A DNA stretch of 64,000 nucleotides from Citrobacter werkmanii NBRC 105721 (lineage in GTDB: Bacteria; Pseudomonadota; Gammaproteobacteria; Enterobacterales; Enterobacteriaceae): contig BBMW01000007.1 in the NCBI GenBank assembly GCA_000759755.1, positions 124,001 to 188,000 of the forward strand. Reading direction: 5' to 3'. Of the stretch, positions 48,336 to 57,827 are shown piece after piece. The position numbers and the translations under genes are program-made. The stretch's first letter is position 1. Each line of letters starts with the position of its first letter. Under the pieces are notes generated by a model that was not told the origin of the DNA, searched no databases, and worked only from the letters and a program-made list of their open reading frames with translations.

Positions 48336-48967
48336 TGCTCATCGTTCAAAGCCTTTCAGTGTACCGGGGCGCGACAACGCTACTGAAAGACGTGAATTTC
48401 CAAGTTAACAAAAGTGACATTGTCACTATCATGGGACCTTCCGGTAGTGGTAAGTCTTCGCTGTTTTCGTGGATGGTCGGCGCATTATCCCCTCAGTTTC
48501 AGGCTTCAGGCGAACTGTGGCTCAATGAACGGCGCATAGACACGCTGCCCACCGCGCAGCGCCAGATTGGCATCCTGTTCCAGGATGCGTTGCTGTTTGA
48601 CCATTTCAGCGTTGGGCAGAATTTACTGCTGGCCTTACCCGCCAGTTTGCAAGGATCCGCCAGACGCCATACTGTTGAAAACGCCCTTACGCGCGCGGAT
48701 CTGGCAGGATTTTATCATCGCGACCCGGCCTCACTCTCCGGCGGCCAACGATCGCGTGTCGCCCTGCTGCGCGCACTGCTGGCTCAGCCTCAGGCGCTGC
48801 TGCTCGATGAACCCTTTAGCAGACTGGATGCGTCGCTACGCGATACCTTTCGCCAGTGGGTCTTTACCGAGGTGCGCAAGTTGAATATTCCGGTGGTACA
48901 AGTTACGCATGATGCGCAGGATGTCCCGCCAGCAGGTCGTGTATTACAGATGGAAAACTGGGCGTGA
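48335..48967 (+). CDS. ynjD: ABC transporter ATPase YnjD
   Basis: A 210-residue ABC ATPase of the ynjBCD system. Walker A is GPSGSGKSS near residue 34, the signature LSGGQRSRVALLRALLAQ near residue 133 and Walker B ALLLDEPFSRLD, followed by VTHDAQD with the switch His. The start at 48335 is fixed by TAATG overlap with ynjC. The substrate is unknown; the sulfurtransferase ynjE next door is only suggestive. Confidence 0.92.
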   Translation: MLIVQSLSVYRGATTLLKDVNFQVNKSDIVTIMGPSGSGKSSLFSWMVGALSPQFQASGELWLNERRIDTLPTAQRQIGILFQDALLFDHFSVGQNLLLALPASLQGSARRHTVENALTRADLAGFYHRDPASLSGGQRSRVALLRALLAQPQALLLDEPFSRLDASLRDTFRQWVFTEVRKLNIPVVQVTHDAQDVPPAGRVLQMENWA

Positions 48968-49054
48968 ATGTGGCGATATGCTGCGTTAACGCAAGGTTTT
49001 AACTTAACCGGCGGCACAGAATGTCGTCTTCTTTTTTCAACGTCGGGCTATTCG

Positions 49055-50362
49055 ATGAAACGTGTTTCTCAAATGACCGCGCTGGCACTGGCTTTAGGGC
49101 TCGCTTGCGCTCCTTCCTGGGCTGCTGAAACAGCACAGACCCTCACCCTCAACCAGTTACAGCAAAAGCAAGGCGCGGCGATCGATACCCGTCAGAGCGC
49201 TTTTTACAACGGCTGGCCGCAATCGCTCAATGGTCCTTCCGGACATGAACCCTCCGCACTGAACCTGTCTGCCGCCTGGCTCGACAAAATGAATGATGAA
49301 AAACTCAATGCCTGGGTTAAGGCGCATCAGCTGAAAACCGATGCGCCGGTGGCGTTATATGGCAGCGATAGCGAGATACAGGCCGTTAAATCCCGCCTGC
49401 AGAAAGTCGGTTTTAGCCATATTTCAACCCTCAGCGACGCCCTTGCGGATCCTGTCCGCCTGCAACGTCTGCCGCACTTCGAACAACTGGTTTACCCGCA
49501 GTGGCTGCACGACCTGCAGCAGGGAAAAGACGTGACCGCCAAGCCGTCGGGTGACTGGAAAGTGATTGAAGCCGCCTGGGGAGCGCCGAAGCTGTATCTG
49601 CTCAGCCATATCCCCGGTGCGGGCTACATTGATACCAACGAAGTCGAAAGCGAACCGCTATGGAATAAAGTTTCCGACGCGCAGCTTAAAACCATGCTGG
49701 CGAAACACGGCATCCGTCACGACACCACGGTGATCCTCTACGGTCGCGACGTCTACGCCGCCGCGCGCGTGGCGCAAATCATGCTGTATGCCGGTGTGAA
49801 AGATGTGCGTCTGCTCGACGGCGGGTGGCAAACCTGGTCGGATTCCGGTTTACCGGTGGAACGCGGAACCCCGCCGACGGTGAAAGCGGAGCCTGATTTT
49901 GGCGTTGCTATCCCTGCCCAACCACAGCTGATGCTGGATATGGAACAGGCTCGCGGCCTGTTGCATCGCCAGGATGCATCGCTGGTCAGCATCCGCTCGT
50001 GGCCTGAGTTTATTGGCACCACCAGCGGTTATAGCTACATCAAGCCAAAAGGTGAGATCGCAGGCGCGCGCTGGGGCCACGCGGGGAGTGATTCCACGCA
50101 TATGGAAGATTTTCATAATCCGGACGGCACCATGCGCAGCGCGGATGATATCGCCGCCATGTGGAAACAGTGGAATATCACGCCAGACCAGCAGGTTTCT
50201 TTCTACTGCGGCACCGGCTGGCGTGCTTCAGAAACGTTTATGTATGCTCGTGCGATGGGCTGGAAAAACGTCTCTGTTTACGACGGTGGCTGGTATGAGT
50301 GGAGCAGCAATCCGAAAAACCCGGTCGCCAGCGGTGAACGTGGTCCTGACAGCAGCAAGTAA
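49055..50362 (+). CDS. ynjE: Thiosulfate sulfurtransferase YnjE
   Basis: A 435-residue periplasmic protein with three rhodanese domains; the active Cys is in the last one, FYCGTGWRASE near residue 385. The signal peptide ends ACAPSWAAE near residue 23. In E. coli YnjE has sulfurtransferase activity and stimulates MoaD-related sulfur transfer, although its location suggests other roles. Start 49055 is chosen for the signal peptide; the frame is open to 48968. A REP element follows. Confidence 0.95.
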   Translation: MKRVSQMTALALALGLACAPSWAAETAQTLTLNQLQQKQGAAIDTRQSAFYNGWPQSLNGPSGHEPSALNLSAAWLDKMNDEKLNAWVKAHQLKTDAPVALYGSDSEIQAVKSRLQKVGFSHISTLSDALADPVRLQRLPHFEQLVYPQWLHDLQQGKDVTAKPSGDWKVIEAAWGAPKLYLLSHIPGAGYIDTNEVESEPLWNKVSDAQLKTMLAKHGIRHDTTVILYGRDVYAAARVAQIMLYAGVKDVRLLDGGWQTWSDSGLPVERGTPPTVKAEPDFGVAIPAQPQLMLDMEQARGLLHRQDASLVSIRSWPEFIGTTSGYSYIKPKGEIAGARWGHAGSDSTHMEDFHNPDGTMRSADDIAAMWKQWNITPDQQVSFYCGTGWRASETFMYARAMGWKNVSVYDGGWYEWSSNPKNPVASGERGPDSSK

Positions 50363-50373
50363 AATGGTCACGA

Positions 50374-50397
50374 TTGCCGGATAAGCGCATCCGGCAA
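50374..50397. repeat. REP element between ynjE and ynjF
   Basis: TTGCCGGATAAGCGCATCCGGCAA is a textbook REP palindrome: the halves TTGCCGGAT and ATCCGGCAA pair around a short loop. It separates the convergent ynjE and ynjF stops. Confidence 0.88.
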
Positions 50398-50406
50398 CGC
50401 AAGACA

Positions 50407-51030
50407 TTACGCCTGACGCTGAACCGATTTCAGCGTCAGATATCCGCTCCAGATCCGGGTAAACGTCGTCATCCAGCACAGCGCGCCAAAGACCCACGCC
50501 AGCACGGCAAAATATCCCGGGAACAAACAGCCCAAAACAAACAGCAAAATAGTCTCGGTGCCTTCGGTTAGCCCTCCCAGATAATAAAACGATTTATGCG
50601 CGTAGCCTGGGTTATCAATATCGTATTTCGCTGCCAGGGCAGCGAAGGCGAGGAAGCTGCTACCAGTACCCATAAACGCAAACAACAGCCAGCCCCCAGC
50701 CAGTGCGTTTTGCGCAGGTGCGGCAAGAATAAAACCAAACGGTACCAGGGCGTAAAACAGAAAATCGAGTGAGATATCGAGAAATCCTCCCGCGTCGGTT
50801 AGCCCTCTGCGCCGCGCCAGTGCCCCGTCCAGCCCGTCAAACAAGCGATTAAGCACAATGACAACCAGCGCCGCCAGATACCAGCCTAACGCCAGAAATG
50901 GCAGGGCCAACACACCAATAGCAAAACCGACCAGCGTAAGTCCGTCCGGGGTAATCGCGGGTTTATCAATGACCCCCACGCAGCGATGCAAAAGCGGTTT
51001 TAATCGCGGGTGAAGATGACGGTCAAGCAT
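50407..51030 (-). CDS. ynjF: CDP-alcohol phosphatidyltransferase family protein YnjF
   Basis: A 207-residue membrane enzyme of the CDP-alcohol phosphatidyltransferase family, which joins CDP-diacylglycerol-type donors to alcohols. The signature D-x2-DG-x2-AR-x8-G-x3-D-x3-D appears as DGLDGALARRRGLTDAGGFLD near residue 68 (split across the metal site). Five to six hydrophobic segments follow. The acceptor is unknown. It overlaps ynjA by eight bases. Confidence 0.9.
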   Translation of the reverse strand: MLDRHLHPRLKPLLHRCVGVIDKPAITPDGLTLVGFAIGVLALPFLALGWYLAALVVIVLNRLFDGLDGALARRRGLTDAGGFLDISLDFLFYALVPFGFILAAPAQNALAGGWLLFAFMGTGSSFLAFAALAAKYDIDNPGYAHKSFYYLGGLTEGTETILLFVLGCLFPGYFAVLAWVFGALCWMTTFTRIWSGYLTLKSVQRQA

Positions 51031-51592
51031 GCGGGCGTCCTTTATAACTGTCGCACAGTCCCTGGGAGGGGATATCGAGGGCGGCATTAAAACGCGCCGA
51101 GAGATTTTGAAACGCAATCAGCGCGGTCATTTCAGTAATCGCGGTATCGGTAAAATACTGCTTCATCTGCGCTTTCAGCGCATCGTCAACCTGTGGAGGC
51201 GTGGCGGTCACCGCATCCGCATAGGCCAGCGCTACGCGCTCTTCTGCGTTAAACAGCGCTGATTCTTGCCAGTTGGCGACCTGCAAGACTTTATCCAGCG
51301 CGCCACAGCGTTCCGCCAACCGCAAACTGTTGGCATCAACGCAGAAAGCACAGTGGCACACCTGAGAAACGCGGGTCATTAACAATGCGCGCATCACCGG
51401 CGTTAAGCGCGCCTTTTTACGCTCCAGAAATCCGACAAACAGCGCCACCAGCCAGAACAGAAACGGCATCCGCCCCCACCAGCGCGTGGGATGCAGCACA
51501 TCGCCATAATGTTTTTTCTGCGTCGCGACGAGCAGTTGCAAACTGGAGGGAATACGCGTTAACGGACTTACCCACGAGTGAGGATCGTTCAA
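51023..51592 (-). CDS. ynjA: AhpD-like carboxymuconolactone decarboxylase family protein YnjA
   Basis: A 189-residue AhpD-fold protein; the redox pair appears as CHCAFCVDANSLRLAE near residue 85 (CxxC plus downstream acid). It resembles E. coli YnjA in length and in the ends (RWWGRMPFLFWLVA and LSARFNAALDIPSQGLC). In E. coli ynjA lies between ydjZ and ynjB; here it is upstream of ynjF, with an eight-base overlap, so the gene is placed differently or is a separate copy. The activity (peroxidase partner or other) is not established. Confidence 0.8.
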   Translation of the reverse strand: MNDPHSWVSPLTRIPSSLQLLVATQKKHYGDVLHPTRWWGRMPFLFWLVALFVGFLERKKARLTPVMRALLMTRVSQVCHCAFCVDANSLRLAERCGALDKVLQVANWQESALFNAEERVALAYADAVTATPPQVDDALKAQMKQYFTDTAITEMTALIAFQNLSARFNAALDIPSQGLCDSYKGRPHA

Positions 51593-51662
51593 CGATGACT
51601 CCTGAATACTTTAGATAACTCAAAGATAAATATAGTATGTCATTTTCTGCTGTTAGATCTTG

Positions 51663-52085
51663 ATGAATATGATGAAAACCCTCGACGTGGTCGCTGCTAT
51701 CATTGAACGTGATGGCAAAATTTTATTGGCTCAACGTTCGCCGGATGCGGATCAGCCAGGCATGTGGGAGTTTGCTGGCGGTAAGGTTGAGGCGGGCGAA
51801 AGTCAGCCCGAGGCGCTGATCCGTGAACTGCGTGAAGAGTTAGGAATCGACGCGGTCGTTGGGCGCTATATCGCCAGCCACCAACGTGAGGTTTCGGACC
51901 GGCTGATCCATTTACATGCCTGGCATGTACCGTCTTTTCAGGGAGAATTGAATGCGTATGAACATCAGGATATTGTCTGGTGTTCACCCGAAGAGGCGCG
52001 GCGTTATCCGCTGGCGCCTGCCGATATCCCACTGTTAGAAGCCTTTATTCTTTTACGCGCCGCCAGACCAGCGGATTCGTGCTGA
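51663..52085 (+). CDS. nudG: CTP/nucleotide pyrophosphohydrolase NudG
   Basis: A 140-residue Nudix hydrolase. The Nudix box is GGKVEAGESQPEALIRELRE continuing ELGI, from about residue 39, fully consistent with GX5EX7REUXEEXGU. E. coli NudG hydrolyses oxidised pyrimidine and purine nucleotides such as 5-hydroxy-CTP and 2-hydroxy-dATP. Three closely spaced ATGs (51663, 51669, 51672) are possible; comparison with E. coli would favour 51672. The last 41 bases overlap the convergent ynjH. Confidence 0.93.
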   Translation: MNMMKTLDVVAAIIERDGKILLAQRSPDADQPGMWEFAGGKVEAGESQPEALIRELREELGIDAVVGRYIASHQREVSDRLIHLHAWHVPSFQGELNAYEHQDIVWCSPEEARRYPLAPADIPLLEAFILLRAARPADSC

Positions 52086-52320
52086 TCGTTTTATCATCGC
52101 GCTGGCACTGAAGCAGTACACCATCCGCTTTAATCACCGCCCCTTCGGAATAGTTTTGATCCTGGTAAATACAGCACTGACTACAGGGCTGCGCTCGCTG
52201 CCCGCTGGAACTGAACACTTCCGGCGGCACATTCACCTGCACATCCGGGCGATAAAGCTGATTTGCCAGCGTCGCGCTGGACACCAATACCAACGCTACT
52301 GCCATGATTAAACGGCGCAT
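52045..52320 (-). CDS. ynjH: Small secreted protein YnjH (DUF1496)
   Basis: A 91-residue secreted protein with a signal peptide ending SSATLANQ near residue 20. The mature part has the conserved Cys cluster QPCSQCCIYQDQNYSEGAV and ends VWRRVKE. The function is unknown. Its 3' end overlaps nudG by 41 bases, so the C-terminal residues of both proteins are encoded on opposite strands of the same DNA. Confidence 0.9.
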   Translation of the reverse strand: MRRLIMAVALVLVSSATLANQLYRPDVQVNVPPEVFSSSGQRAQPCSQCCIYQDQNYSEGAVIKADGVLLQCQRDDKTISTNPLVWRRVKE

Positions 52321-52557
52321 ATTCTTTCCTTTGTGACTGACAGTTATGCTCAGTATAACGGTATAAATCGGCAGAAACTTTAGTCCCTCCCGTCATCGTT
52401 TTTGGTTATGACCCACGCCACGATATTAATTTACTTAGCGGGGTTAATTTTTTCTTGCGTCCCGTCACGCTGCTGGTGGTATAGTCAAAAACTGCAAAAC
52501 ACTTAACACAAATATCAAAAATATAACCATATCAATACATAAGAGGTTTTTATATCT

Positions 52558-53901
52558 ATGGATCAGACATGTTCTCTGGAGTCGTTTCTTAACCATGTAC
52601 AAAAGCGCGACCCAAACCAAACCGAGTTCGCGCAAGCCGTTCGTGAGGTAATGACGACACTGTGGCCCTTCCTTGAGCAAAACCCACGTTATCGCCAAAT
52701 GTCGCTGCTGGAGCGTCTGGTTGAGCCGGAGCGCGTGATCCAGTTCCGCGTAGTCTGGCTCGACGATCGTAATCAGGTACAGGTTAACCGTGCGTGGCGC
52801 GTGCAGTTTAGCTCCGCCATTGGCCCATACAAAGGCGGTATGCGTTTCCACCCTTCCGTAAACCTGTCGATCCTGAAATTCCTCGGCTTCGAGCAGACCT
52901 TTAAAAATGCCCTCACCACGCTGCCGATGGGCGGTGGTAAAGGCGGGAGCGACTTCGACCCGAAAGGTAAAAGCGAAGGTGAAGTGATGCGTTTCTGCCA
53001 GGCACTGATGACCGAACTGTTCCGCCATTTAGGTCCTGATACCGACGTCCCGGCGGGCGATATCGGCGTGGGTGGTCGTGAAGTCGGCTTTATGGCCGGG
53101 ATGATGAAAAAACTGTCCAACAACAGCGCCTGCGTCTTTACCGGTAAAGGTCTCTCTTTCGGCGGCAGCCTGATTCGCCCGGAAGCAACCGGCTATGGTC
53201 TGGTGTACTTCACCGAAGCGATGCTTAAACGTCATGGCCTCAGCTTTGAAGGCATGCGCGTGGCGGTCTCTGGCTCCGGCAACGTTGCACAATTCGCCAT
53301 TGAAAAAGCCATGGAATTTGGCGCCCGGGTGGTGACCGCCTCCGACTCCAGCGGTACCGTGGTCGACGAAAGTGGATTTACTAAAGAAAAACTGGCGCGT
53401 CTGTGCGCGATCAAAGACAGCCGTGACGGTCGCGTGGCGGATTACGCTCGTGAGTTTGGTCTGACCTATCTGGAAGGCAAACAGCCGTGGTCGGTTCCGG
53501 TCGATATCGCCCTGCCGTGCGCCACCCAGAACGAACTTGATGTCGACGCGGCACGCGTACTGATCACCAACGGCGTGAAAGCTGTTGCCGAAGGGGCAAA
53601 CATGCCGACCACCATCGAAGCTACCGACCTGTTCCTCGAAGCGGGCGTACTGTTCGCGCCGGGTAAAGCCGCCAACGCCGGTGGCGTAGCGACCTCCGGG
53701 CTGGAAATGGCGCAAAACGCCGCACGTCTGGGCTGGAAAGCGGAGAAAGTGGACGCGCGTCTGCACCACATCATGCTGGATATTCACCATGCCTGCGTTG
53801 AATACGGCGGCGAAAGCAAACAAACCAACTACGTACGCGGCGCCAACATCGCGGGCTTCGTGAAGGTTGCCGACGCGATGCTGGGCCAGGGTGTGATTTA
53901 A
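52558..53901 (+). CDS. gdhA: NADP-specific glutamate dehydrogenase
   Basis: A 447-residue hexameric enzyme that assimilates ammonia into 2-oxoglutarate. The catalytic region is LPMGGGKGGSDFDPKGKS near residue 122 with the active Lys, and the Rossmann motif is VAVSGSGNVAQFAIEKA near residue 236. AAGAGG precedes the ATG by ten bases. The product glutamate links it with the ast operon, which yields glutamate from arginine. A REP cluster follows the stop. Confidence 0.98.
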   Translation: MDQTCSLESFLNHVQKRDPNQTEFAQAVREVMTTLWPFLEQNPRYRQMSLLERLVEPERVIQFRVVWLDDRNQVQVNRAWRVQFSSAIGPYKGGMRFHPSVNLSILKFLGFEQTFKNALTTLPMGGGKGGSDFDPKGKSEGEVMRFCQALMTELFRHLGPDTDVPAGDIGVGGREVGFMAGMMKKLSNNSACVFTGKGLSFGGSLIRPEATGYGLVYFTEAMLKRHGLSFEGMRVAVSGSGNVAQFAIEKAMEFGARVVTASDSSGTVVDESGFTKEKLARLCAIKDSRDGRVADYAREFGLTYLEGKQPWSVPVDIALPCATQNELDVDAARVLITNGVKAVAEGANMPTTIEATDLFLEAGVLFAPGKAANAGGVATSGLEMAQNAARLGWKAEKVDARLHHIMLDIHHACVEYGGESKQTNYVRGANIAGFVKVADAMLGQGVI

Positions 53902-53919
53902 TATTGTCTCTGTAGAACC

Positions 53920-53987
53920 GTAGGCCGGATAAGGCACGGGGGCCGCATCCGGCAAAGCCTGATGGTGCTACGCTTATCAGGCCTACA
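53920..53987. repeat. BIME (paired REP units) between gdhA and topB
   Basis: A first REP reads GCCGGATAAGGC with GCCGCATCCGGC; a second inverted unit is CGCTTATCAGGCCTAC. The outer ends GTAGGCC and GGCCTAC also pair. It lies between the convergent gdhA and topB stops. Confidence 0.85.
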
Positions 53988-53990
53988 GAC

Positions 53991-55937
53991 CTACACGCCT
54001 GCCTCTTCGGATGGCGGGCTTTTTTTGGCCGGGCGTTTACGCGGCGCGCTCTTTTTCTTATCGCCACCACTGCCACCCGGCGCGACAATTCCCCGGAAGC
54101 GCCGTACCGGCGTACTGCGCGCCTGATCGATGAGCTGATACAGCGTTCCCACCAGCGGCTGCATGAAATCCTGATAACGACACTGTTTTTCGCTGATTTG
54201 GGTCAGAATAGATTCCCAGTGCGCGGTCATATCCGGACGTGTCGCCATTTCCGGCAGCGAGTGAAACAGCGCTTTTCCGGCATCGGTCGAATGGATATAG
54301 CGCCCTTTTTTCACCAGGAATCCGCGCTTGAACAGCAGCTCGATAATCCCGGCGCGCGTCGCTTCCGTACCTAATCCATCCGTGGCGCGTAGGATCTTTT
54401 TCAGATCTTTATCCTGCACAAAGCGCGCAATCCCGGTCATCGCTGACAGCAGCGTCGCGTCGGTAAAATGGCGTGGCGGCTGAGTCTGACGTTCAACCAC
54501 TTCGCCTTTTTCGCACAGCAATTCATCATCTTTAGCCACCACCGGCAACGGCGTTCCGTCGTTATCTTCATCGCGCTCTTTGTTGCCAAGCAGCGTGCGC
54601 CATCCAGCCTCCGCCAGAAAACGCGCTTTAGCGACAAACTTGCCTTTGGCAATATCCAGCTCAATAACGCACTTACGGAATACCGCATCCGCACAAAACT
54701 GCATCAGATACTGACGGGCAATCAGGTTGTAAATTTTCGCTTCGTTGTCATTCAGGTTGATGGACGAACTGCGCGCGGTAGGAATAATGGCATGGTGGGC
54801 ATCCACTTTTTTATCGTCCCAACAGCGGTTTCGCGTATCGGGATTTACCGCCGGTTGCGGGAGCAGATCCGGCGCATGAACGCTAATCGCGTTCATTACC
54901 ACATGACGTCCGGCAAAATGTTCTTCCGGCAGATAACGGCTATCCGAACGTGGATAGGTGATCAGTTTATGGGTTTCATACAGCTTCTGGCAGATATCCA
55001 GAACGTTCTGCGCACTCAAGCCAAAGCGTTTCGCCGCTTCAATCTGCAACGCCGACAGCGAAAACGGCAGCGGCGCGGATTCTGATTCCCGTTTATCGTT
55101 ATAGCTGGTGACGAGCGCCGGCTGGCCGTTAATACGGTTCACCACGTGTTCGGCCAGCGTACGATTCAGCAAGCGCCCCTCTTCGTCCTGATACGGCTCA
55201 CATGCTTCGCTGGGCTGCCAGATAGCGGTAAACCGCTCGTCGGCGGGCGTCACGATATGCGCTTTCACTTCAAAGAAATCTTTGGCGACAAAGTTTTCAA
55301 TCTCTTCATCGCGACGCACAACCAAGCCGAGTACCGGCGTCTGTACGCGCCCGACCGAGAGTACCCCTTGATAGCCCGCGTTACGCCCAAGAATGGTGTA
55401 AGCGCGGGTCATATTGATGCCGTACAGCCAGTCGGCCCGCGCCCGCGCCAGGGCCGACACGCACAGCGGGATGAACTCACTGTTGGCGCGCAGACGCTCA
55501 ATAGCCCGTTCGACAGCCTGCGGGTTGAGGTCATTGATCAGACAACGTTGCACCTGCTGGCGCTTTTCGGGAGCCAGTTGCAGGTAATCCAGCACTTCAT
55601 CCACCAGCAGTTGTCCTTCACGATCGGGGTCTCCTGCGTGAATAACTTCGCTGGCTTCATGCAAAAAGCGCTTGATAACGTTGAGCTGTTTGGTCACCGA
55701 AGGACGCGGCTGCAGTTGCCACTTTTCCGGGACAATCGGCAGATCGACCAGACTCCAGCGCGCATAACGGCTGTCGTAGGCGTCTGGCTGCGCCTGCTCA
55801 AGCAGGTGACCAATGCACCAGGTCACCACTTGTCCGTTTCCGCATTCAATAAAACCGTCACCTTTGCGATGCGGCTTTGGCAGCACATCGGCGATAGCGC
55901 GCGCCAGACTCGGTTTTTCGGCAATAAACAACCGCAT
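53991..55937 (-). CDS. topB: DNA topoisomerase III
   Basis: A 648-residue type IA topoisomerase that decatenates DNA with single-stranded regions. The TOPRIM domain opens with [16 protein letters not shown]; the active Tyr is in [13 protein letters not shown] near residue 328. The C-terminal tail is Lys/Arg/Pro rich ([14 protein letters not shown]), suiting DNA binding. Start 55937 is used; the frame is open 12 codons further, within selD. It begins four bases after the selD stop. Confidence 0.96.
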   Translation of the reverse strand: MRLFIAEKPSLARAIADVLPKPHRKGDGFIECGNGQVVTWCIGHLLEQAQPDAYDSRYARWSLVDLPIVPEKWQLQPRPSVTKQLNVIKRFLHEASEVIHAGDPDREGQLLVDEVLDYLQLAPEKRQQVQRCLINDLNPQAVERAIERLRANSEFIPLCVSALARARADWLYGINMTRAYTILGRNAGYQGVLSVGRVQTPVLGLVVRRDEEIENFVAKDFFEVKAHIVTPADERFTAIWQPSEACEPYQDEEGRLLNRTLAEHVVNRINGQPALVTSYNDKRESESAPLPFSLSALQIEAAKRFGLSAQNVLDICQKLYETHKLITYPRSDSRYLPEEHFAGRHVVMNAISVHAPDLLPQPAVNPDTRNRCWDDKKVDAHHAIIPTARSSSINLNDNEAKIYNLIARQYLMQFCADAVFRKCVIELDIAKGKFVAKARFLAEAGWRTLLGNKERDEDNDGTPLPVVAKDDELLCEKGEVVERQTQPPRHFTDATLLSAMTGIARFVQDKDLKKILRATDGLGTEATRAGIIELLFKRGFLVKKGRYIHSTDAGKALFHSLPEMATRPDMTAHWESILTQISEKQCRYQDFMQPLVGTLYQLIDQARSTPVRRFRGIVAPGGSGGDKKKSAPRKRPAKKSPPSEEAGV

Positions 55938-55941
55938 CGAG

Positions 55942-56985
55942 TTAACGGATCTCAACCATGGCGCGACCGCCACGAGCTTCCACTAACTCACCAATTGCAG
56001 TGAGATCGATACCAAACTGCGCCGCTGCCGCTTTCACTTCGGCTTCCGCTTCCGGCGTTACCGCCAGCAGCAAACCACCAGAAGTTTGCGGATCGCAGAG
56101 CAGGTCGCGTACCGGCTGCGGCATTTCACCCATCAGGTGTCCGTAGCTGGCAAAGTTACGCTGGGTACCGCCCGGCACTGCGCCCTGCGCGATGTACTCT
56201 TCCACGCCAGGAAGTTTAGGAATATCCTGGTAGACAATCTGCGCCTGAACGCCTGCGCCCTGACACATCTCGCTCAGATGTCCCAGTAGACCAAAACCGG
56301 TAACGTCGGTCATGGCTTTCACGCCCTCAATATCGGCAAATGCCGCACCGGCAATATTCATCCGGCACATCACTTCCGTCGCCAGCCCTTTGTGCTCCGG
56401 CTTCAGCAGCGATTTTTTCTCTGCGGTAGTCAGGACGCCAATGCCCAAAGGTTTGGTCAGGAACAGCTTGCATCCCGCCTCGGCAGTACTGTTTTTCTTC
56501 ACGCGTTCAGTCGGCACAACGCCGGTAACCGCAAGACCGAAGATAGGCTCCGGGGCATCGATAGAGTGACCGCCCGCCAGCGCGATACCCGCCTGACGGC
56601 AGGCAAAGCGTCCGCCTTCGGTCACTTCGCGGGCGATTTCCGGCGCCAGCTTATCAAGCGGCCAGCCCAGGATAGCAATTGCCATAATCGGTTTGCCGCC
56701 CATAGCAAAAATATCGCTGATGGCGTTGGTGGCGGCGATGCGGCCAAAATCAAACGGATTATCGACAATCGGCATAAAGAAATCGGTGGTGCTGATAACG
56801 CTGGTGCCATTACCCAAATCGTAGACAGCGGCGTCATCGCGGGTTTCATTACCCACGAGTAAGTTTGGATCAACGAACTTCGCCTGCTCGCTGTGCAGGA
56901 TGGTTTCCAGCACTTTAGGGGAAATTTTACAACCGCAACCGGCTCCGTGGCTGTATTGCGTTAAACGAATAGCTTGCTCGCTCAT
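55942..56985 (-). CDS. selD: Selenophosphate synthetase
   Basis: A 347-residue ATP-dependent enzyme making monoselenophosphate for selenocysteine and selenouridine. The catalytic segment is [10 protein letters not shown] near residue 14; the codon is TGC, so this is the Cys form, not Sec. Other family parts are [15 protein letters not shown] and [15 protein letters not shown]. The start at 56985 is taken for family length; an ATG two codons earlier is in frame. It is followed by topB after four bases. Confidence 0.97.
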   Translation of the reverse strand: MSEQAIRLTQYSHGAGCGCKISPKVLETILHSEQAKFVDPNLLVGNETRDDAAVYDLGNGTSVISTTDFFMPIVDNPFDFGRIAATNAISDIFAMGGKPIMAIAILGWPLDKLAPEIAREVTEGGRFACRQAGIALAGGHSIDAPEPIFGLAVTGVVPTERVKKNSTAEAGCKLFLTKPLGIGVLTTAEKKSLLKPEHKGLATEVMCRMNIAGAAFADIEGVKAMTDVTGFGLLGHLSEMCQGAGVQAQIVYQDIPKLPGVEEYIAQGAVPGGTQRNFASYGHLMGEMPQPVRDLLCDPQTSGGLLLAVTPEAEAEVKAAAAQFGIDLTAIGELVEARGGRAMVEIR

Positions 56986-57101
56986 GGACATCTCCTGTCA
57001 TTGCAATTCGGATATGGTAGCGCTCATTCCATGATGTGGTAAGAGTGACTGTCTGAATTCAGGTGTCTTTGCTCATAATCCAGACAGTTTTGCCGTTGAT
57101 A

Positions 57102-57653
57102 TCAGAAATAACGAACAAAAGCGCTCGGATCGGCCAGGTTAATGGTCGTAGACGCTTTTAGCTGCGGCGTACCCAAATAGAGAAAACCAACGATCTTATC
57201 CTGCGGGCGGCAGTCAAACGCTTCGCGCACTTCCGCGCTTTCCGTTAATGCGCCGCTACGCCATATGCCGCCAAAGCCCTGGGCAACAGCGGCCATCTGC
57301 ATGGCCATTACCGCGCAACCGGCAGACATTTCCTGTTCCCACAGCGGAACCTTGTCGTTTTCTTCACATTTCGCGACGACGGTAATGATCAGCGGGGCGC
57401 GAAACGGCGCGGTCCGCGCTTTTTCCTGAGCTTTCTCGTCGCTGCCTGCGGCAATAGCGCCTTTTTCAAGCACGGCGCTAAAGCGTTCGCGCCCTTCCCC
57501 CTCAATGACAAAGAATTGCCACGGTTGCAGCGTTTTGTGGTCTGGCGCGCGCATTCCCGCCCGCAGAATGTTTTGCAGTTGCTCTCCCGCCGGTGCCGGT
57601 TCGACAAGACGAGAAGCGCTACGACGGGTGATGAGTAATTCGAGTGCATCCAT
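57102..57653 (-). CDS. ydjA: Nitroreductase-family FMN protein YdjA
   Basis: A 183-residue small nitroreductase-fold flavoprotein. FMN contacts are in [11 protein letters not shown] at the N-terminus and [20 protein letters not shown] near residue 35; the C-terminal part is [10 protein letters not shown]. The physiological electron acceptor is unknown. It is transcribed divergently from sppA across a 174-base gap. Confidence 0.93.
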   Translation of the reverse strand: MDALELLITRRSASRLVEPAPAGEQLQNILRAGMRAPDHKTLQPWQFFVIEGEGRERFSAVLEKGAIAAGSDEKAQEKARTAPFRAPLIITVVAKCEENDKVPLWEQEMSAGCAVMAMQMAAVAQGFGGIWRSGALTESAEVREAFDCRPQDKIVGFLYLGTPQLKASTTINLADPSAFVRYF

Positions 57654-57827
57654 TTGTTTAACTCCAACAATGAGATTTATTCACAAAATTAACACGTGAG
57701 CGGATTTTGTTACAGCACAGGCGGTGATTCCTGCTGACAAGTGCCCGTTGGGTCATTACGATAGCCACATCTTAACGCCTTTTTCGGGATAACCGGGTGG
57801 CGTGTTGTTAATCGGTAGGGAGAATAC

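Noticed and set aside
53029-53955. 308-codon open frame on the minus strand
   Set aside because: Antisense to gdhA and running into the REP cluster; no recognisable protein features.
55146-56003. 285-codon open frame on the plus strand
   Set aside because: Antisense to topB; low-plausibility composition and no upstream signals.
56930-56950. Selenocysteine codon in selD
   Set aside because: The catalytic position is TGC (Cys), not TGA, so no recoding is needed.
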